A DNA stretch of 64,000 nt from Chionoecetes opilio. Taxonomy: Eukaryota; Arthropoda; Malacostraca; Decapoda; Majidae. Where the stretch lies: the NCBI GenBank assembly GCA_016584305.1, contig JACEEZ010021748.1:41001-105000 (forward strand). Direction: 5' to 3'. The position numbers and the translations under genes are program-made. Below, one piece after another: positions 25,828 through 37,366 of this stretch. How positions within the stretch are numbered: the stretch's first letter is position 1; every line of letters starts with the position of its first letter. The notes below the pieces were generated by a model, which ran no database searches, had not been told where the DNA came from, and saw only the letters and a program-made list of their open reading frames with translations.

Positions 25828-25928
25828 CAAGAGCGGTGGTGTTGTGGTGTTGGGAATTAATAGTAGGAGAGACTAATTTAACTAATATATTATTGTTACT
25901 TTAGTTTATATAGTTATAGTCTGGTTTT

Positions 25929-26110
25929 TTAAGAGGTGAAAACTGCCCCCTTGCTGCTTACTGAGTGGTATTTGATGCCAGGAGAAGGGAACATTACGCT
26001 TCTTTTTAAAATGTCAGCTGTATTTTATCATAGTTAACCATATTATCAGGTAAACACAGGCATCATTTTAAGCATAAGATCTTAAGATAGAATGGAATTT
26101 TCGCCTCGTA
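25929..26110. mobile_element. MITE family B copy
   Basis: Same interior words as the intron 6 copy (CTGCTTACTGAGTGG, TTTGATGCCAGGAGAAGG), ending CGCCTCGTA. Confidence 0.55.
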
Positions 26111-26291
26111 AAGAAAAATAGCTATAATTACTAGTCATTATAGTTACTTTGGGAGAGGAAGGCTGGAAGGGCCTCGCACCGTAACCATGAATAGACTAGG
26201 ATCAAATGCTTCGTGGCTCAAATGTGTGTGTGCTTTAAGTGATCTGATATTCTTGTGGAGAGAGAGAGAAAAAACGATAAGTATGTAGGTG

Positions 26292-26293
<2 letters not shown>

Positions 26294-26376
<83 letters not shown>
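26294..26376. repeat. (CT)n microsatellite at the left edge of array unit 1
   Basis: A pure CT run is followed directly by GAAGGACTAGCAAACTTA, the start of the repeated tRNA-bearing unit. Confidence 0.95.
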
Positions 26377-26379
<3 letters not shown>

Positions 26380-26624
26380 GGACTAGCAAACTTATTAACG
26401 AAAAAAAATGATAACTGATGTAACCAAAAAGTAATCAATGGAGGTAAGTCTTATAACCACCACAGCGGGTTTTACATAAGCGGCCTGTGATGCTTTAAAG
26501 GTTAATCCCTTCTTCATTATGTAGGTAACCGTAATGATAAATAAGAGTGCGTAATGCGCCTTATTAACGTGACTATATATACTGTAGAAATGTCCACGTG
26601 ATACTACGCATGTGAAATATGTGT

Positions 26625-26925
26625 AGGAAAAGTTCTTGAGGTTAGAACGAAAAGTAACGGATTCAAGCTGGGAAAGCGTAGATTTAAAAAGGAAATTGGA
26701 AGAAACTGGTTCACAAATAGGGTGGTGAATGATTGGAATGGACTCAGTCGTCAGGTGGTCAATGCGGTGTCTATTGGGGTCTTTAAAAGGAGTCTGGATA
26801 AATTCATGGATGGAGAAGAGAGGTGGATATAGGTAGAGTTAAGTAACAGGAACTACCTCGTGTAGGTCTCACGGCCTCTTGTAGCTTCCTCACTTTCTTA
26901 TGTTCTTATGTTCTTATGAAATATC
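26625..26925 (+). mobile_element. CR1-like LINE 3' end inserted in unit 1
   Basis: It covers GAAACTGGTTCACAAATAGG through GGTGGTGAATGATTGGAATG and the tail ending in repeated TTCTTATG. The other array units read straight across this site, so it is a unit-specific insertion. Confidence 0.8.
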
Positions 26926-27145
26926 GAGAACTGTGTTTTTTTCTTTCTTTCTTTTTTTTTTTACGTTGGAGCCAATAGCGCCGGTAGGCTATTATCGTCC
27001 TTCCTTAGGTTTTGTTGCGTTACGATGCCTCTCATGTGTTTGTTGTGATTATTATGTCAATTACTTACTTTACGTATACAGCGCAAACCTTTCTTCAGCT
27101 ACCAGTAACACATATATATATATATAATATATATATATATTATAT

Positions 27146-27225
<80 letters not shown>

Positions 27226-27500
27226 ATATATATATATTATATATATATATATAATGTGTTACGTGATTACGAGGGGCCAACATCCGGTGCACGTGTCACG
27301 CCGCAAGCATTTCCTGTCCCTGTCGGTCAATGGCGGGGTCAGGGCCGCGCGGGGACCTCTAATAATTATAATAATAACTGTCCACAAACTTATCTGCGGA
27401 ACATTTATATCATTCTATACAAGAACATTATTATATAATAATTATATTCTATACCAAGAACATTTTTATCTTCCCTAGCGGCGCACGTATGTATTTTCAA

Positions 27501-27573
27501 GTGCTCATGGTGTAGTGGTTATCACATCTGTCTAACACACAGAAGGTCCCAGGTTCGATCCCTGGTGAGCACA
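27501..27573 (+). tRNA. tRNA-Val (anticodon AAC), copy 1
   Basis: The 73 nt fold into a full cloverleaf. The acceptor stem GTGCTCA pairs with TGAGCAC. The D-arm region is GTGTAGTGGTTATCAC. The anticodon stem TCTGT/ACAGA holds loop CTAACAC with anticodon AAC. The T-arm CCAGG-TTCGATC-CCTGG supplies box B (GGTTCGATCC). The discriminator base is A and there is no intron. Box A is TAGTGGTTA. It is expected to be transcribed by RNA polymerase III. Confidence 0.95.
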
Positions 27574-27987
27574 TGACCTTTTAGCAGCGGTGGACCACCA
27601 CGGCTGTGAGGCGGGACTCTATACTACTCCAAGAATACCAGATTTTTGATGTTTGGTACGCTGGACAAAATTGCAAAAAAAACAAAACTATGCAAGAAAA
27701 AAGAAAAGAAAAATATATTGCAAACCAAAAAATGATAACGTATGCAAGAAAACAGCATCCCACCTCAGTGTTTTTTTCAGTACACTTATTACTTCCAGAA
27801 CTGGAGGCAGGCAATTGAAGCCAGAAATATCGCGTGTTCAAATTCATGTCAAAAAAAGTAGAAAGTTTCACCAACAGATGAGATGAGACATTTTGCTTTA
27901 TCCTACGGTTACCTAGGATTACATAGGAAGAATAGATACCACGACACTCCTGGTCCATAACGAAGGTAGCTGCTGATTGGTGCACTA

Positions 27988-28202
27988 TTACCTTGACCTT
28001 GAGACCCAGCACGTCATTTCCACTGTAATTTGGGTACCATTAGACAATTTTGAGTGATTATAAGCAATATTTTATAGTTATGACCTATTTAGTATCCTTG
28101 CGACTAACTCATTTGGTATATTCAGTTACTTTTCGTAATTTTATGGCTCGACAACAGACGATTTTTTTATAGCAAAGGAAAGATCTGGGCGTGAAGGGTA
28201 AC
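27988..28202 (+). mobile_element. Family A TTAA MITE in unit 1
   Basis: It reads CTTGAGACCCAGCACGTCAT to GATCTGGGCGTGAAGGGTAA. The left TTAA has become TTACCTTGACC, the same change as in all other array copies, so it was present before the array expanded. Confidence 0.75.
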
Positions 28203-28329
28203 TATTAGGAGAGCAGGATAGCATAGAATAAGGCTCCTCCCCGTGTAACCTTCCTTTGGGGTACATTCAGGCAGGAAGCAGTTAGAGAATATCACCATGT
28301 ATCTTATACAAAATACTAGGTATGTACAT

Positions 28330-30438
28330 TAGGGTTATGACTAAAACATATTTTTTTCGAATTTTAAATTTCCTGCTATGTTTAGCGATGAGCTTTCATA
28401 TGCTTATCATATTAGTTATAGTTATTGTTCTTTTGTATGAAAATATTTCCCCCACCGAGGCACTTATATTGCTGAATTTTCACTATGTTATGGTGAGGTC
28501 CTCTATTTAACATTAAATTTATGAAAAAATCGTAATTTCAATGCAAGTTGTACCTGGTAAAGTCTTCGTTGGGTATAGTGATTTGCACTTCTAACAACGA
28601 TTTATATTTCTTGTATTGCAGCCTCATACTGTCATACTTCAGATCTGGTGACACAGTTGAAAAGAATGCACGAAAATGGGCTTCAAATCTACCATTAGCC
28701 GTCCATACAAGGCGGCGTGACCTTCCTCGTGTCGAATGCTTGTAAGCAAGCCTTTGCTAAAAGTTGCTATGGTTGCTAAGAGCAAGTTTACACCAGGCTA
28801 CCTCAAAAGCGACATATTTTGGGAAGATACCACACGTTTACTGGCAGATGAGAAAATGAAAAATACTAGAATTCAACGGATTGTAAATGAATTAACTCTG
28901 TTTTTTGGAAAACTCAGCTTTCCCACTCCTAGTCAGCAAGCCATAAATGCACGACTGACCAAACTTATAGGTTTGCATGAGAAAACCAACGGAGACCGAA
29001 AAAAAACTTTTTTAATGATATAGACAGCATATTTGACATCACTAAAGTTGATGGTGCTTGGCTTTGTCGCGAGGATAAAGAGCTTTATCAAAACAAAAAA
29101 AATCAGGTGGGAAGGTGGGATATCCCACTCATAAGCCTGCACCAAATGTATCCGTGCATCCTTCGAAAAGACAGAGACATGTACCATTACCACATGAGCA
29201 AATCGTTGGTATACCCAATACGGAAAATGAATCGGGCACCTCAAGCAACAATGTTGAGCAGCGCAACAGAGTGCAGCTCTGATGATGAGCCAGACCCAAA
29301 CCATGAGAAAGAAACCATCTGCGACATACCACAAAAATTGGTGGCCACAAAACATGGCTACAAAATTGGTGACTCGTCAGTCTTTATCCACCAACAAAGC
29401 ATTTAAAGCCTGTGCAAGTCTCGGAGAAGAAGGTGTGGCTCTTCCTACACCCACACAATCAGGTGTCTGGCGCGGAGTCGACAGATTTGTAGAAAAAATG
29501 AAGGATAAAATTAAATTTCTTCTGAGAGGAGAAGGACTTTTGTCTTCACTTTGATGGCAAAGACTGTTAAACATGAGTATCATGTAGTCTGCCTCAAAAG
29601 TGCAACTAGAGAGATTAAACTTGGAGTTGTACGGTGCAAAAGCGGATCTTCTCAGGATGTATATGATGCACTGGAGAAAATTATTGATGAATATGATGCC
29701 TGGTCCAGCTTAAAATGATCCTATGTGACACAACTTCCGTAAACACTGGACGATCAATGGCGTTGTTGTGATAATACAGAGAGCGATGGTTGGAAAGGTT
29801 TAGAGATGCCTCAATACATTGGATGTCAGCATCACATATTGGACAGAATATTGAAACACGTTCTGGACCCTACGGTTCTAAACGACGACCAAACCGAGTC
29901 TGAACTACAAGTTCATCGATGAACTGTTGGAAAACTACAAGAACTACAAAGTGAGTACAAGGCAGAAACAGAAATGGATGTGGACGAGAACCCCGGCTGG
30001 AGGGACGACTTCAAGTTCTTGTATGAACTCTGCAAGGCATTCCAGCATTGTAAGAAGCACGCTGCGTTCCCGGTCATCAGTGGAGGAAGCTGCCTTCGCT
30101 ACACAGTGCCCGATGGAACTCAAGGGCTATTTATACCCTCATTGCATACTTTCTACTGCCATCATGGGCAGTGTTTTTGGAGCTTCCAGCATGTTTCATC
30201 GCTGAAAGTGGCAAGAAACCTGGTTCAGTACTCAAAATTCAAGGAGACAACCTATGACAACCTCCTCCTCGGCATCCAAAGTTGGGATGTGCCAGTGCCC
30301 TGAAGTGCTTGAAACTCACTGGAGCAGGGGACCATCGTGCTTGATGTACCTCGCTCGAATATGATTGCCAAGAGGGCTGTGAAGGTTTATGGAAGAGCTG
30401 GGTGAAAAATGCATAAAAGAAAGTATTTAGATCTAATG

Positions 30439-30469
<31 letters not shown>

Positions 30470-30728
30470 GGAGCCTATAGCGCCTGTAGGGTTATAGAGG
30501 TCTTGATGATGTTGGTTGAACTCGCCCGTTTGGTGAGTTTGTTACCACAATGTGTAGTTTGTGCAATGTAATATACATTACTGCTATTATAAAATTTCAA
30601 GATTTCTAAGCTTGTGGTGGGGACATATTTTAAAATTGAACGGAATCACTAAGTTTTTTGTAATGTGCACTAAAATGTTCATTACATTTCATAGCAGGCA
30701 ATTTTTTTTATTCCGAGTCATAACCCTA
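28330..30728 (+). mobile_element. hAT-type transposon, 2.4 kb, with 8-bp target duplication
   Basis: The ends are TAGGGTTATGACT and its inverse AGTCATAACCCTA. ATGTACAT lies directly outside both ends (28322-28329 and 30729-30736). Eight-base duplications with TAGGG-type ends are hallmarks of the hAT superfamily. The interior holds a decayed transposase-like gene. Near 30465 there is also the dispersed word GTTGGAGCCTATAGCGCC, which each array unit carries too. Confidence 0.8.
28640..30420 (+). pseudogene. Decayed hAT-like transposase
   Basis: Coding remnants in changing frames include 'RLLADEKMKNTRIQRIVNEL' (28736-29023) and ILCDTTSVNTGR (29715-29753), an Asp-containing motif of RNase-H-fold transposases. 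They continue with 'YIGCQHHILDRILKHVLD' (29806-29871), and 'SARWNSRAIYTLIAYFLLP' near 30095, matching the Ser-Ala-Arg-Trp block of hAT-like enzymes. Several frameshifts and stops separate them. A possible acceptor TTGTATTGCAG at 28620 suggests the original gene was spliced. The exact clade is not certain. Confidence 0.65.
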
Positions 30729-30739
30729 ATGTACATCTC

Positions 30740-30800
30740 TTTCTCTCTCTTTCTCTATCTCTCTCAATCTATCTATCTGTCTCTTTCTCTATCTATCTTT

Positions 30801-30876
<76 letters not shown>

Positions 30877-30906
30877 TCTTCTCTCTCCTCTCTCTCTCTC
30901 TCTCTC
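30740..30906. repeat. (CT)n microsatellite
   Basis: Imperfect CT run between the hAT element and the hairpin. Confidence 0.9.
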
Positions 30907-30992
30907 TTTTAGTTCCTCTTGACAAGATACTCTGTTGTGCATGTGCAGGACATCACATGCACAACAGAGTATATTGTCAAGAGGAACTAAAA
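30907..30992. repeat. 39-bp near-perfect hairpin
   Basis: The left arm 30907-30945 begins TTTTAGTTCCTCTTGACAA and the right arm 30954-30992 is its inverse with one mismatch. The loop is CAGGACAT. The right arm is in frame with the LINE coding end that follows, so the left arm looks like an inverted copy of LINE sequence. Confidence 0.8.
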
Positions 30993-30993
30993 G

Positions 30994-31815
<822 letters not shown>

Positions 31816-31817
31816 TA

Positions 31818-31998
31818 ACCCGCCAGGGTGACGTGGTGGTAGAATCACGGACTGGTGTTGCAGAGTCCCTGCGCCATTCGGTCAGCGGTTCGAGTCCACC
31901 AAATTCGTCCTGGTGTGGTGGCGCTTTGTATAGTCAATAACCTTGTAGTTGGTACTTGCAAAGTGTCTAGATAGGATCAAAGTATCTTATCTTATCCT
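31818..31998 (+). mobile_element. tRNA-derived SINE
   Basis: A box A-like GACGTGGTGGTAGAATC and a perfect box B GGTTCGAGTCC lie about 45 bp apart in a degenerate tRNA-like head. An unrelated body follows, with an ATCTTATCTTATCC tail. The spacing and tail are typical of SINEs and not of a functional tRNA gene, since no acceptor stem closes. Confidence 0.75.
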
Positions 31999-32139
31999 TT
32001 ATAATAAAATATATATTAGCCTAACCTAACCTTACCTAACCTTTCTGCACTACTTAAATGTTTACTTAATATAGTCTTTCCCCTAACCTTTCCATAAATT
32101 GTTGACCTTCACACAGGGACAACAAAGGGTTAGAGTTAA

Positions 32140-33451
32140 AGTAATCGTCCAGATCCATTTTTTTTTTGCCCAATTATGTTGAATGTACATTCAAAACACC
32201 TAATCCACCAAAAATAATTGATTTCCAGGCCTTATTTCCGTAAAATCACGACTTTTGTAAAAAGCGCCCGAAAAAAAAAATCTTCCCTCCAACAGGGCTA
32301 CGACTGTTATTGATGACGTCAGAACAGTGACGCCCGCAGAGGCTCCAATGTAAACATCTGTCTGACACCTGTCGGCAAATGTTATGATGAGCGATTGTAC
32401 TTCGGTGTCAGACAGTGAATCTGTCGCTGTGACAGATCTAGAGTACGATGCTCAATCTGAGACCGAAAGAAATGACGCATGTCGCGTATACTATGAGGAA
32501 AATGAACCTCAGATTGTCATGGGATCCTATATGTTTGAGCCCGAGTACGAGGTGGATGAACAGGTGTTAGCAGAGCCTGAGGTTCAGCAGGAGGACCTGG
32601 CACTTCTCCAAAACATGGATTGGTAAATAAGGTTAAACCATGTGTGTGTGGGAATCACAATGAAGGTACTTTCGAGAAAATCCTATGGTTAGTTTAGGAG
32701 CTACAGTCAAACGTCATTACTCGGAAACCACATACTAGCATTAACTACAGCATAGAGTTGGAAAATATGCGGGCGGGAAGGCAGAAAGTGTGACAGCCAC
32801 ACCACCACAAGGTCTCTCACCACAGGGCACGCCCACTCCACAACTGAGTCACTGTCTTACGGGGGGCGCCGCCCTTGTCCAGCACACCCGTGTACACAGG
32901 CTCACCTCACACTCGTCGTCCCAACCCACACACTGGGTAGCCGACTAGCCGCGCGGCACACTCTCACCCAGTCTTTCACCCGCTGTGTACCCTCGCTACA
33001 CCGTTTCTCAACACAACTGGCTCGCCCCAACACACTATCGGCGTGTATCACCCTACACACGCCACTCCTTTCCGTCTGCAAACTTTTCTCGAAAGGCACA
33101 GCTGTCTTGCTGCACCCATAAAGGATGCATGCATGGGGGCATATAGCAAAAAAAATCTATCAGAAACCCCCCAAATATCTTCAAGTACTTTATTTATCTC
33201 TGTGTTTTACGTGCCTCTGATCAGCGCGGGAAGAGGAGCCTCCCTTTTGCTACTCACCGAGCCTGAGCCATCGTCTGCAACCTTGAGGAGTGTTTTGAAA
33301 ACTCGGGGAATTTGCGGATTTTGATTGCGGATTTTTTAAAAAACGGCTGACTGGATACAAAAAGTGACGACGTATTTTTTGATTTTACTCGTTAATGGCT
33401 ATGATTGATTGCATTAAATCGGGGAATGATGAAATGGTCTGGACGGTTATT
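32140..33451. mobile_element. 1.3-kb TTAA element carrying a coding exon
   Basis: The ends are AGTAATCGTCCAGATCCA and, inverted, AATAACCGTCCAGACCA. TTAA flanks both sides (32136-32139 and 33452-33455). The paralogous site near 24,600 reads TTAAGGTATTTCCTCTCAC with a single TTAA, so it is an empty site. The right 380 bp matches the TTAA foldback elements at 43625 and 46623. The left part holds an exon-like ORF. Confidence 0.8.
32384..32622 (+). CDS. First coding exon inside the TTAA element; acidic N-terminal, possibly P2X7-like zinc-domain protein
   Basis: The exon starts MMSDCTSVSDSESVAVTD, is rich in Asp/Glu, and contains 'GSYMFEPEYEVDEQ' before ending 'EDLALLQNMDW'. A consensus donor, GTAAATAAG, interrupts the last Trp codon, so the 79-80 residues look like a first exon and not a whole protein. 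From memory, acidic leaders with a Tyr-x-Phe-Glu-Pro motif before Asp-Trp precede the Cys-rich 'P2X7 intracellular-like' domain in many invertebrate repeat-associated proteins. I found no second exon within the element. The 5' side has no clear promoter. Confidence 0.45.
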
Positions 33452-33534
33452 TTAAGGTATTTCCTCTCACGTGTGTAGCCTGACTACGCATTAACTTCGC
33501 TTTGTTGGTTTTATATAGAGTCGTGGTGTTGGAA

Positions 33535-33785
33535 AAATATATATATTATATATATATATATATATATTATATTAATTATATATATAATTATATTATATAT
33601 ATAATATATATAATAAAATATATTTTATTACACATATGTATATACTATAATATATTTTATATATATATATTATATATATATATATATATTATATACATAT
33701 TATATATATATATATTATATATAAACACATATGTATATATATATATATATATAATATCTATATACTATATATATATATATTTATG
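33535..33785. repeat. (AT)n expansion
   Basis: AT/TA runs are inserted where the first copy has a short GTGTTGTGTTGGCGG stretch (24672-24690). Confidence 0.9.
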
Positions 33786-33916
33786 GAGAGACAGGCCGGC
33801 GTTACGGTGTCTGTTTGTTTTAAAATAAACCTAACAACCTAATAACTCTAACATCATAACCTAAACGCCCTAGAGCGTTGAATTTCGTCCGAGTAACAGC
33901 CGTCGTCTGTTTGTTT

Positions 33917-34232
33917 ACCATAAGAACATAGACATTGAAGGTTACAGATGTTTGGGGAAACCAAACACGGTATTCTTGTTACTAACACTACTATTTCCCA
34001 AACCTTTTCCATCATCCAAAACACTGTCTCGACTTTTAAAGCTCCTCATTGATTCCGACTACACACTGACGCTTGAGTATTACAACCCTGTTGGATATTA
34101 ATTATTGTTGTAAACAGTTTTTTTCCATATTTCTTATTTAAATATATGTTTTTCCAGCTTGAATCCTTTACTTTCTTCTAGGGTTTAAATTATGCCGTAG
34201 AACTATTTACCTATTCTTTATTGTATCATGCA
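33917..34232 (-). mobile_element. Degraded CR1-like LINE 3' end
   Basis: It corresponds to 24864-25190 but with many scattered single-base losses and substitutions. The excess of errors is local and may reflect assembly quality. Confidence 0.6.
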
Positions 34233-34370
34233 GTTTTTGCACAAGCATGACAAGCGCATTTTAGTATATAACAGACGTTGTTGTTGGTGTTGGATTTAAT
34301 TAGTAGAAGACTAATATTAACTAATATATTATTGTTACCTTAGAGTGTATTAGTTATAGGCTCGTTGTTT

Positions 34371-34548
34371 TTAAGATGAAAAACTGGCCCAAGGGCTGGC
34401 TTACCTGAGTGGTATTTTGATGCCAGGAGAAGAAATTACTTTTCCTCTCTTTTTAAATGTCCTCTTATTCGACATAATCACTCATTCTCAGTAACACGCA
34501 TCATTTTAGTAAAGTCCAAAGATAGAATCTATTTTCCCAGCCTCGTAA
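34371..34548. mobile_element. MITE family B copy (degraded)
   Basis: It shares TTTTGATGCCAGGAGAAG and GCATCATTTTA with the other copies. Confidence 0.5.
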
Positions 34549-34699
34549 GAAAATAGCCTTTTACTAGTCATTAGTTACTTTCGGTGAAGCTGGAGGCCGC
34601 ACCGTACCAGATAGACTAGGATCAAATGCTTCGTGGCTCAAATGTGTGTGTGCTTTATGATCGATATTCTTGTGAGAGAGAGAGTTAACCGAAAGTATG

Positions 34700-35207
34700 T
34701 AGTGTGTTCCTCTTCTCTCGTTTCCCTCCCTCTCTCTTCTATCCATCTCTTCTTTCTTCTCTCCTGTCTTCTTCTTCCTCATCGTCACGCCTTCTTCACT
34801 CTCCTTCGTCTTCTCGCTCTCTCTCATCCTTATCTCTTCGTTCTCAGTCTTCATCCTCCCCTCAATGCTCTCATCTTCGTCCTCATCGTCTGTCTCTCTC
34901 CTCTACTCTCTCGAGGCTCTCGACTCCTCTTTCTCGTCTTCCTCTCCTCTCCTCCTCTCTTCTCTCTTTCTCTCCTCTCTCTCCTCTCTCCCCTCGTCTC
35001 TCTCTCCTCTCTCTCCTCTCTCTCCTCTCTCTCTCTCTCTCTCTGCTCTCTCTTCTCTCCTCTCTCCTCCCTCTCTCTCCCCTCTTCTCTTCTCTCTCTC
35101 CCTCTCTCTCCTCCTCCTTCTCTCTCTCTCTCTCTCCTCTCTCTTCTCTCCTCACTCCTCTCTCCTCCCCTCCTCTCTCTCTCACCTCTCTCTCTCCTCT
35201 CTCTCTC

Positions 35208-35268
<61 letters not shown>
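34700..35268. repeat. Expanded CT-rich tract before unit 2
   Basis: About 570 bp of CT/CCT/TTC sequence ends in GAAGGACTAGCAAACTTACT. Ser/Leu-rich open frames on plus and Arg/Glu-rich frames on minus are repeat translations. Confidence 0.9.
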
Positions 35269-35845
35269 GAAGGACTAGCAAACTTACTTAACGAAAAAAA
35301 AAATGATAACTGATGTACCAAAAAGTATAATGGAGTAAAAGTCTTATAACCACCACAGCGGGTTTTACATATGCGGCCTGTGATGCTTTAAAGGTTATCC
35401 CTTCTTCATTATGTAGATAACCGTAATGATAAATAAGAGTGCGTAATGCGCCTTATTAACGTGACTATATATACTGTAGAAATGTGCACGTGAAAAGTAC
35501 TACGCATCTGAAATATCGAGAAATGTGTGTGTTTTATTTTCTGCTTTTTTTTTTTTTCTTTTTTACGTTGGAGCCTATAGCGCCGGTAGGCTATTATCGT
35601 CCTTCCTTAGGTTTTGTTGCGTTACGATGCCTCTCATGTGTTTCTTGTGATTATTATGTCAATTAATTACTTTACGTATACAGCGCAAAACTTTCTTCAG
35701 CTACCAGTAACACATATATAAAATGTGTTACGTGATTACGAGGGGCCAACATCCGGTGCACGTGTCACGCCGCAAGCATTTCCTGTCCCTGTCGGTCAAT
35801 GGCGGGGTCAGGGCCGCGCGGGGACCTCTGATATACTTAAATGGT

Positions 35846-36153
35846 AAATATTCCGCAGGAGTTGGCGGCCGGGCAATCGCGCACCATCAAATTTGTTTTC
35901 TTAACCTAAATAACTCAACAGAACCTTACCCAAACCTACCCTATGCCTAACATAACATAAACCTTAACATAACCTAAATCTAACCTAACCAAAACTAAAC
36001 GTAACCTAAATCAGTAATTACTATATATAAATAAGTGTTATATTTTTTGTTTCTGCAAGTGAGTAACTACTGCACAATATACTGAGCCGAAAATAATAGA
36101 GAAAAAGTCAGCTGTAAGGCCTGTGCAGCCCGCCAACTCCTGTGGAATATTAA
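35846..36153. mobile_element. About 300-bp inverted-end insertion absent from unit 1
   Basis: ATGGTAAATATTCCGCAGGA at the left and its near-inverse TCCTGTGGAATATTAACCAT at the right extend to GAGTTGGCGG. Unit 1 passes directly from GGGGACCTCT to ATAATAATAACTG. The interior is CCTAA-rich and non-coding. A target duplication is not clear. Confidence 0.6.
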
Positions 36154-36288
36154 CCATAATAATAACTGTCCACAAACTTATCTGCCGAACATTTATATCA
36201 TTCTATACAAGAACATTATTATATAATAATTATATTCTATACCAAGAACATTTTTATCTTCCCTGGCGGCGCACGTATGTTTTTTCAA

Positions 36289-36361
36289 GTGCTCATGGTG
36301 TAGTGGTTATCACATCTGTCTAACACACAGAAGGTCCCAGGTTCGATCCCTGGTGAGCACA
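36289..36361 (+). tRNA. tRNA-Val (AAC), copy 2
   Basis: Identical across all 73 nt to copy 1, with the same downstream word TGACCTTTTAGCAGCGG. Acceptor, D, anticodon and T arms are intact. Confidence 0.95.
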
Positions 36362-36771
36362 TGACCTTTTAGCAGCGGTGGACCACCACGGCTGTGAGGC
36401 GGGACTCTATACTACTCCAAGAATACCTGATTTTTTATGTTTGGTACGCTGGACAAAAATATTGCAAAAAAAAAAAACCTAGTATGCAAGAAAAAAAATA
36501 TATATATATATTGCAAACCAAAAAATGATAACGTTTGCAAGAAAACAGCATCCCACCTCAGTGTTTTTTTCAGTACACTTATTACTTTGAGAACTGGAGG
36601 CATTTTCAAGCCAGAAATATCGCGTGTTAGCTCAAGGAAACAAATGAGAAAGTTCCCCCAACAGACAAGATGAGACGCCGTTTATCCTAAGGTTACCTAG
36701 GATTACAAAGGAAGAATAGATACCAAGACACTCCTGGGTCCATAACGAAGGTAGCTGCTGATTGGTGCACT

Positions 36772-36989
36772 ATTACCTTGACCTTGAGACCCAGCACGTC
36801 ATTGCCATTGTAATTTGACTACCATTAGATGATATATTATTAATGAATATAAGGAATATTTTACAGATATGACCTGTTTAGTATCCTTGCCACTAACTCA
36901 TTTGGTATATTCAGTAACTTTTCGTAATTTTATGGCTCGACCACATACGATTTTATAGCAAAGGAAAGATCTGGGCGTGAAGGGGTTAA
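36772..36989 (+). mobile_element. Family A TTAA MITE in unit 2
   Basis: It ends CTGGGCGTGAAGGGGTTAA with an intact right TTAA; the left end is TTACCTTGACC. Confidence 0.75.
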
Positions 36990-37366
36990 CTATTGGTAGA
37001 ACAGGATAGCATAGAATAAGGCTCCTCGTCCTCCCCCCCTCTCCTGGGCCATATGCACTGGTAGGGTACGCCGTATAACAAAAATTCTTTTTCTCAACTT
37101 TGGCATGCCAATTTCCTATGTAAAATGGAATTCTAAGACGATTTTATCTGTTTCCATTTTTGCATTTGAGCAATTCTTACTATGCAAAATCGCACTTTTA
37201 TATTGCACCCTTATCAAATAATGCTTAAATGAGTACGCAGTGTCCGGTTGGTCCTGTGTATTGCATCATGCACCAGTATGAGCTCCAAATGACTAGCGTG
37301 GTAAGCTCTTGCTGATCAGTTGGTTCATCAGGCACTACATCACAGTGTCACAGCCTCTACGTTGGC

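Larger units (their letters stand above)
26377..28262 (+). repeat. Array unit 1 (tRNA-Val repeat)
   Basis: It runs from GAAGGACTAGCAAACTTA to GGATAGCATAGAATAAGGCT. It contains an extra LINE 3' end (26625-26925) not present in the other units, an expanded (AT)n at 27115-27253, a tRNA-Val gene and a family A MITE. It lacks the 300-bp insertion seen near 35840-36150 in unit 2. Confidence 0.85.
32000..37057 (+). repeat. Segmental duplicate of 24,500-28,260
   Basis: The order of words matches the earlier segment: TTGTTGACCTTCACACAGGG, TTAAGGTATTTCCTCTCAC, the LINE tail, MITE B, the (CT)n tract, the tRNA unit and MITE A. This copy carries the 1.3-kb TTAA element and lacks the 603-bp inverted-repeat element. 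Confidence 0.8.
35269..37057 (+). repeat. Array unit 2 (tRNA-Val repeat)
   Basis: It runs from GAAGGACTAGCAAACTTA to CTCCTGGGCCATATGCA. It includes the GTTGGAGCCTATAGCGCC word, the GATTACGAGGGGCCAACATC segment, a 300-bp inverted-end insertion (35840-36150), the tRNA gene and the MITE. Confidence 0.85.

Noticed and set aside
31818..31900. A tRNA gene
   Set aside because: Boxes A and B are present but no acceptor or anticodon stem closes; the downstream body and ATCTT tail fit a SINE.
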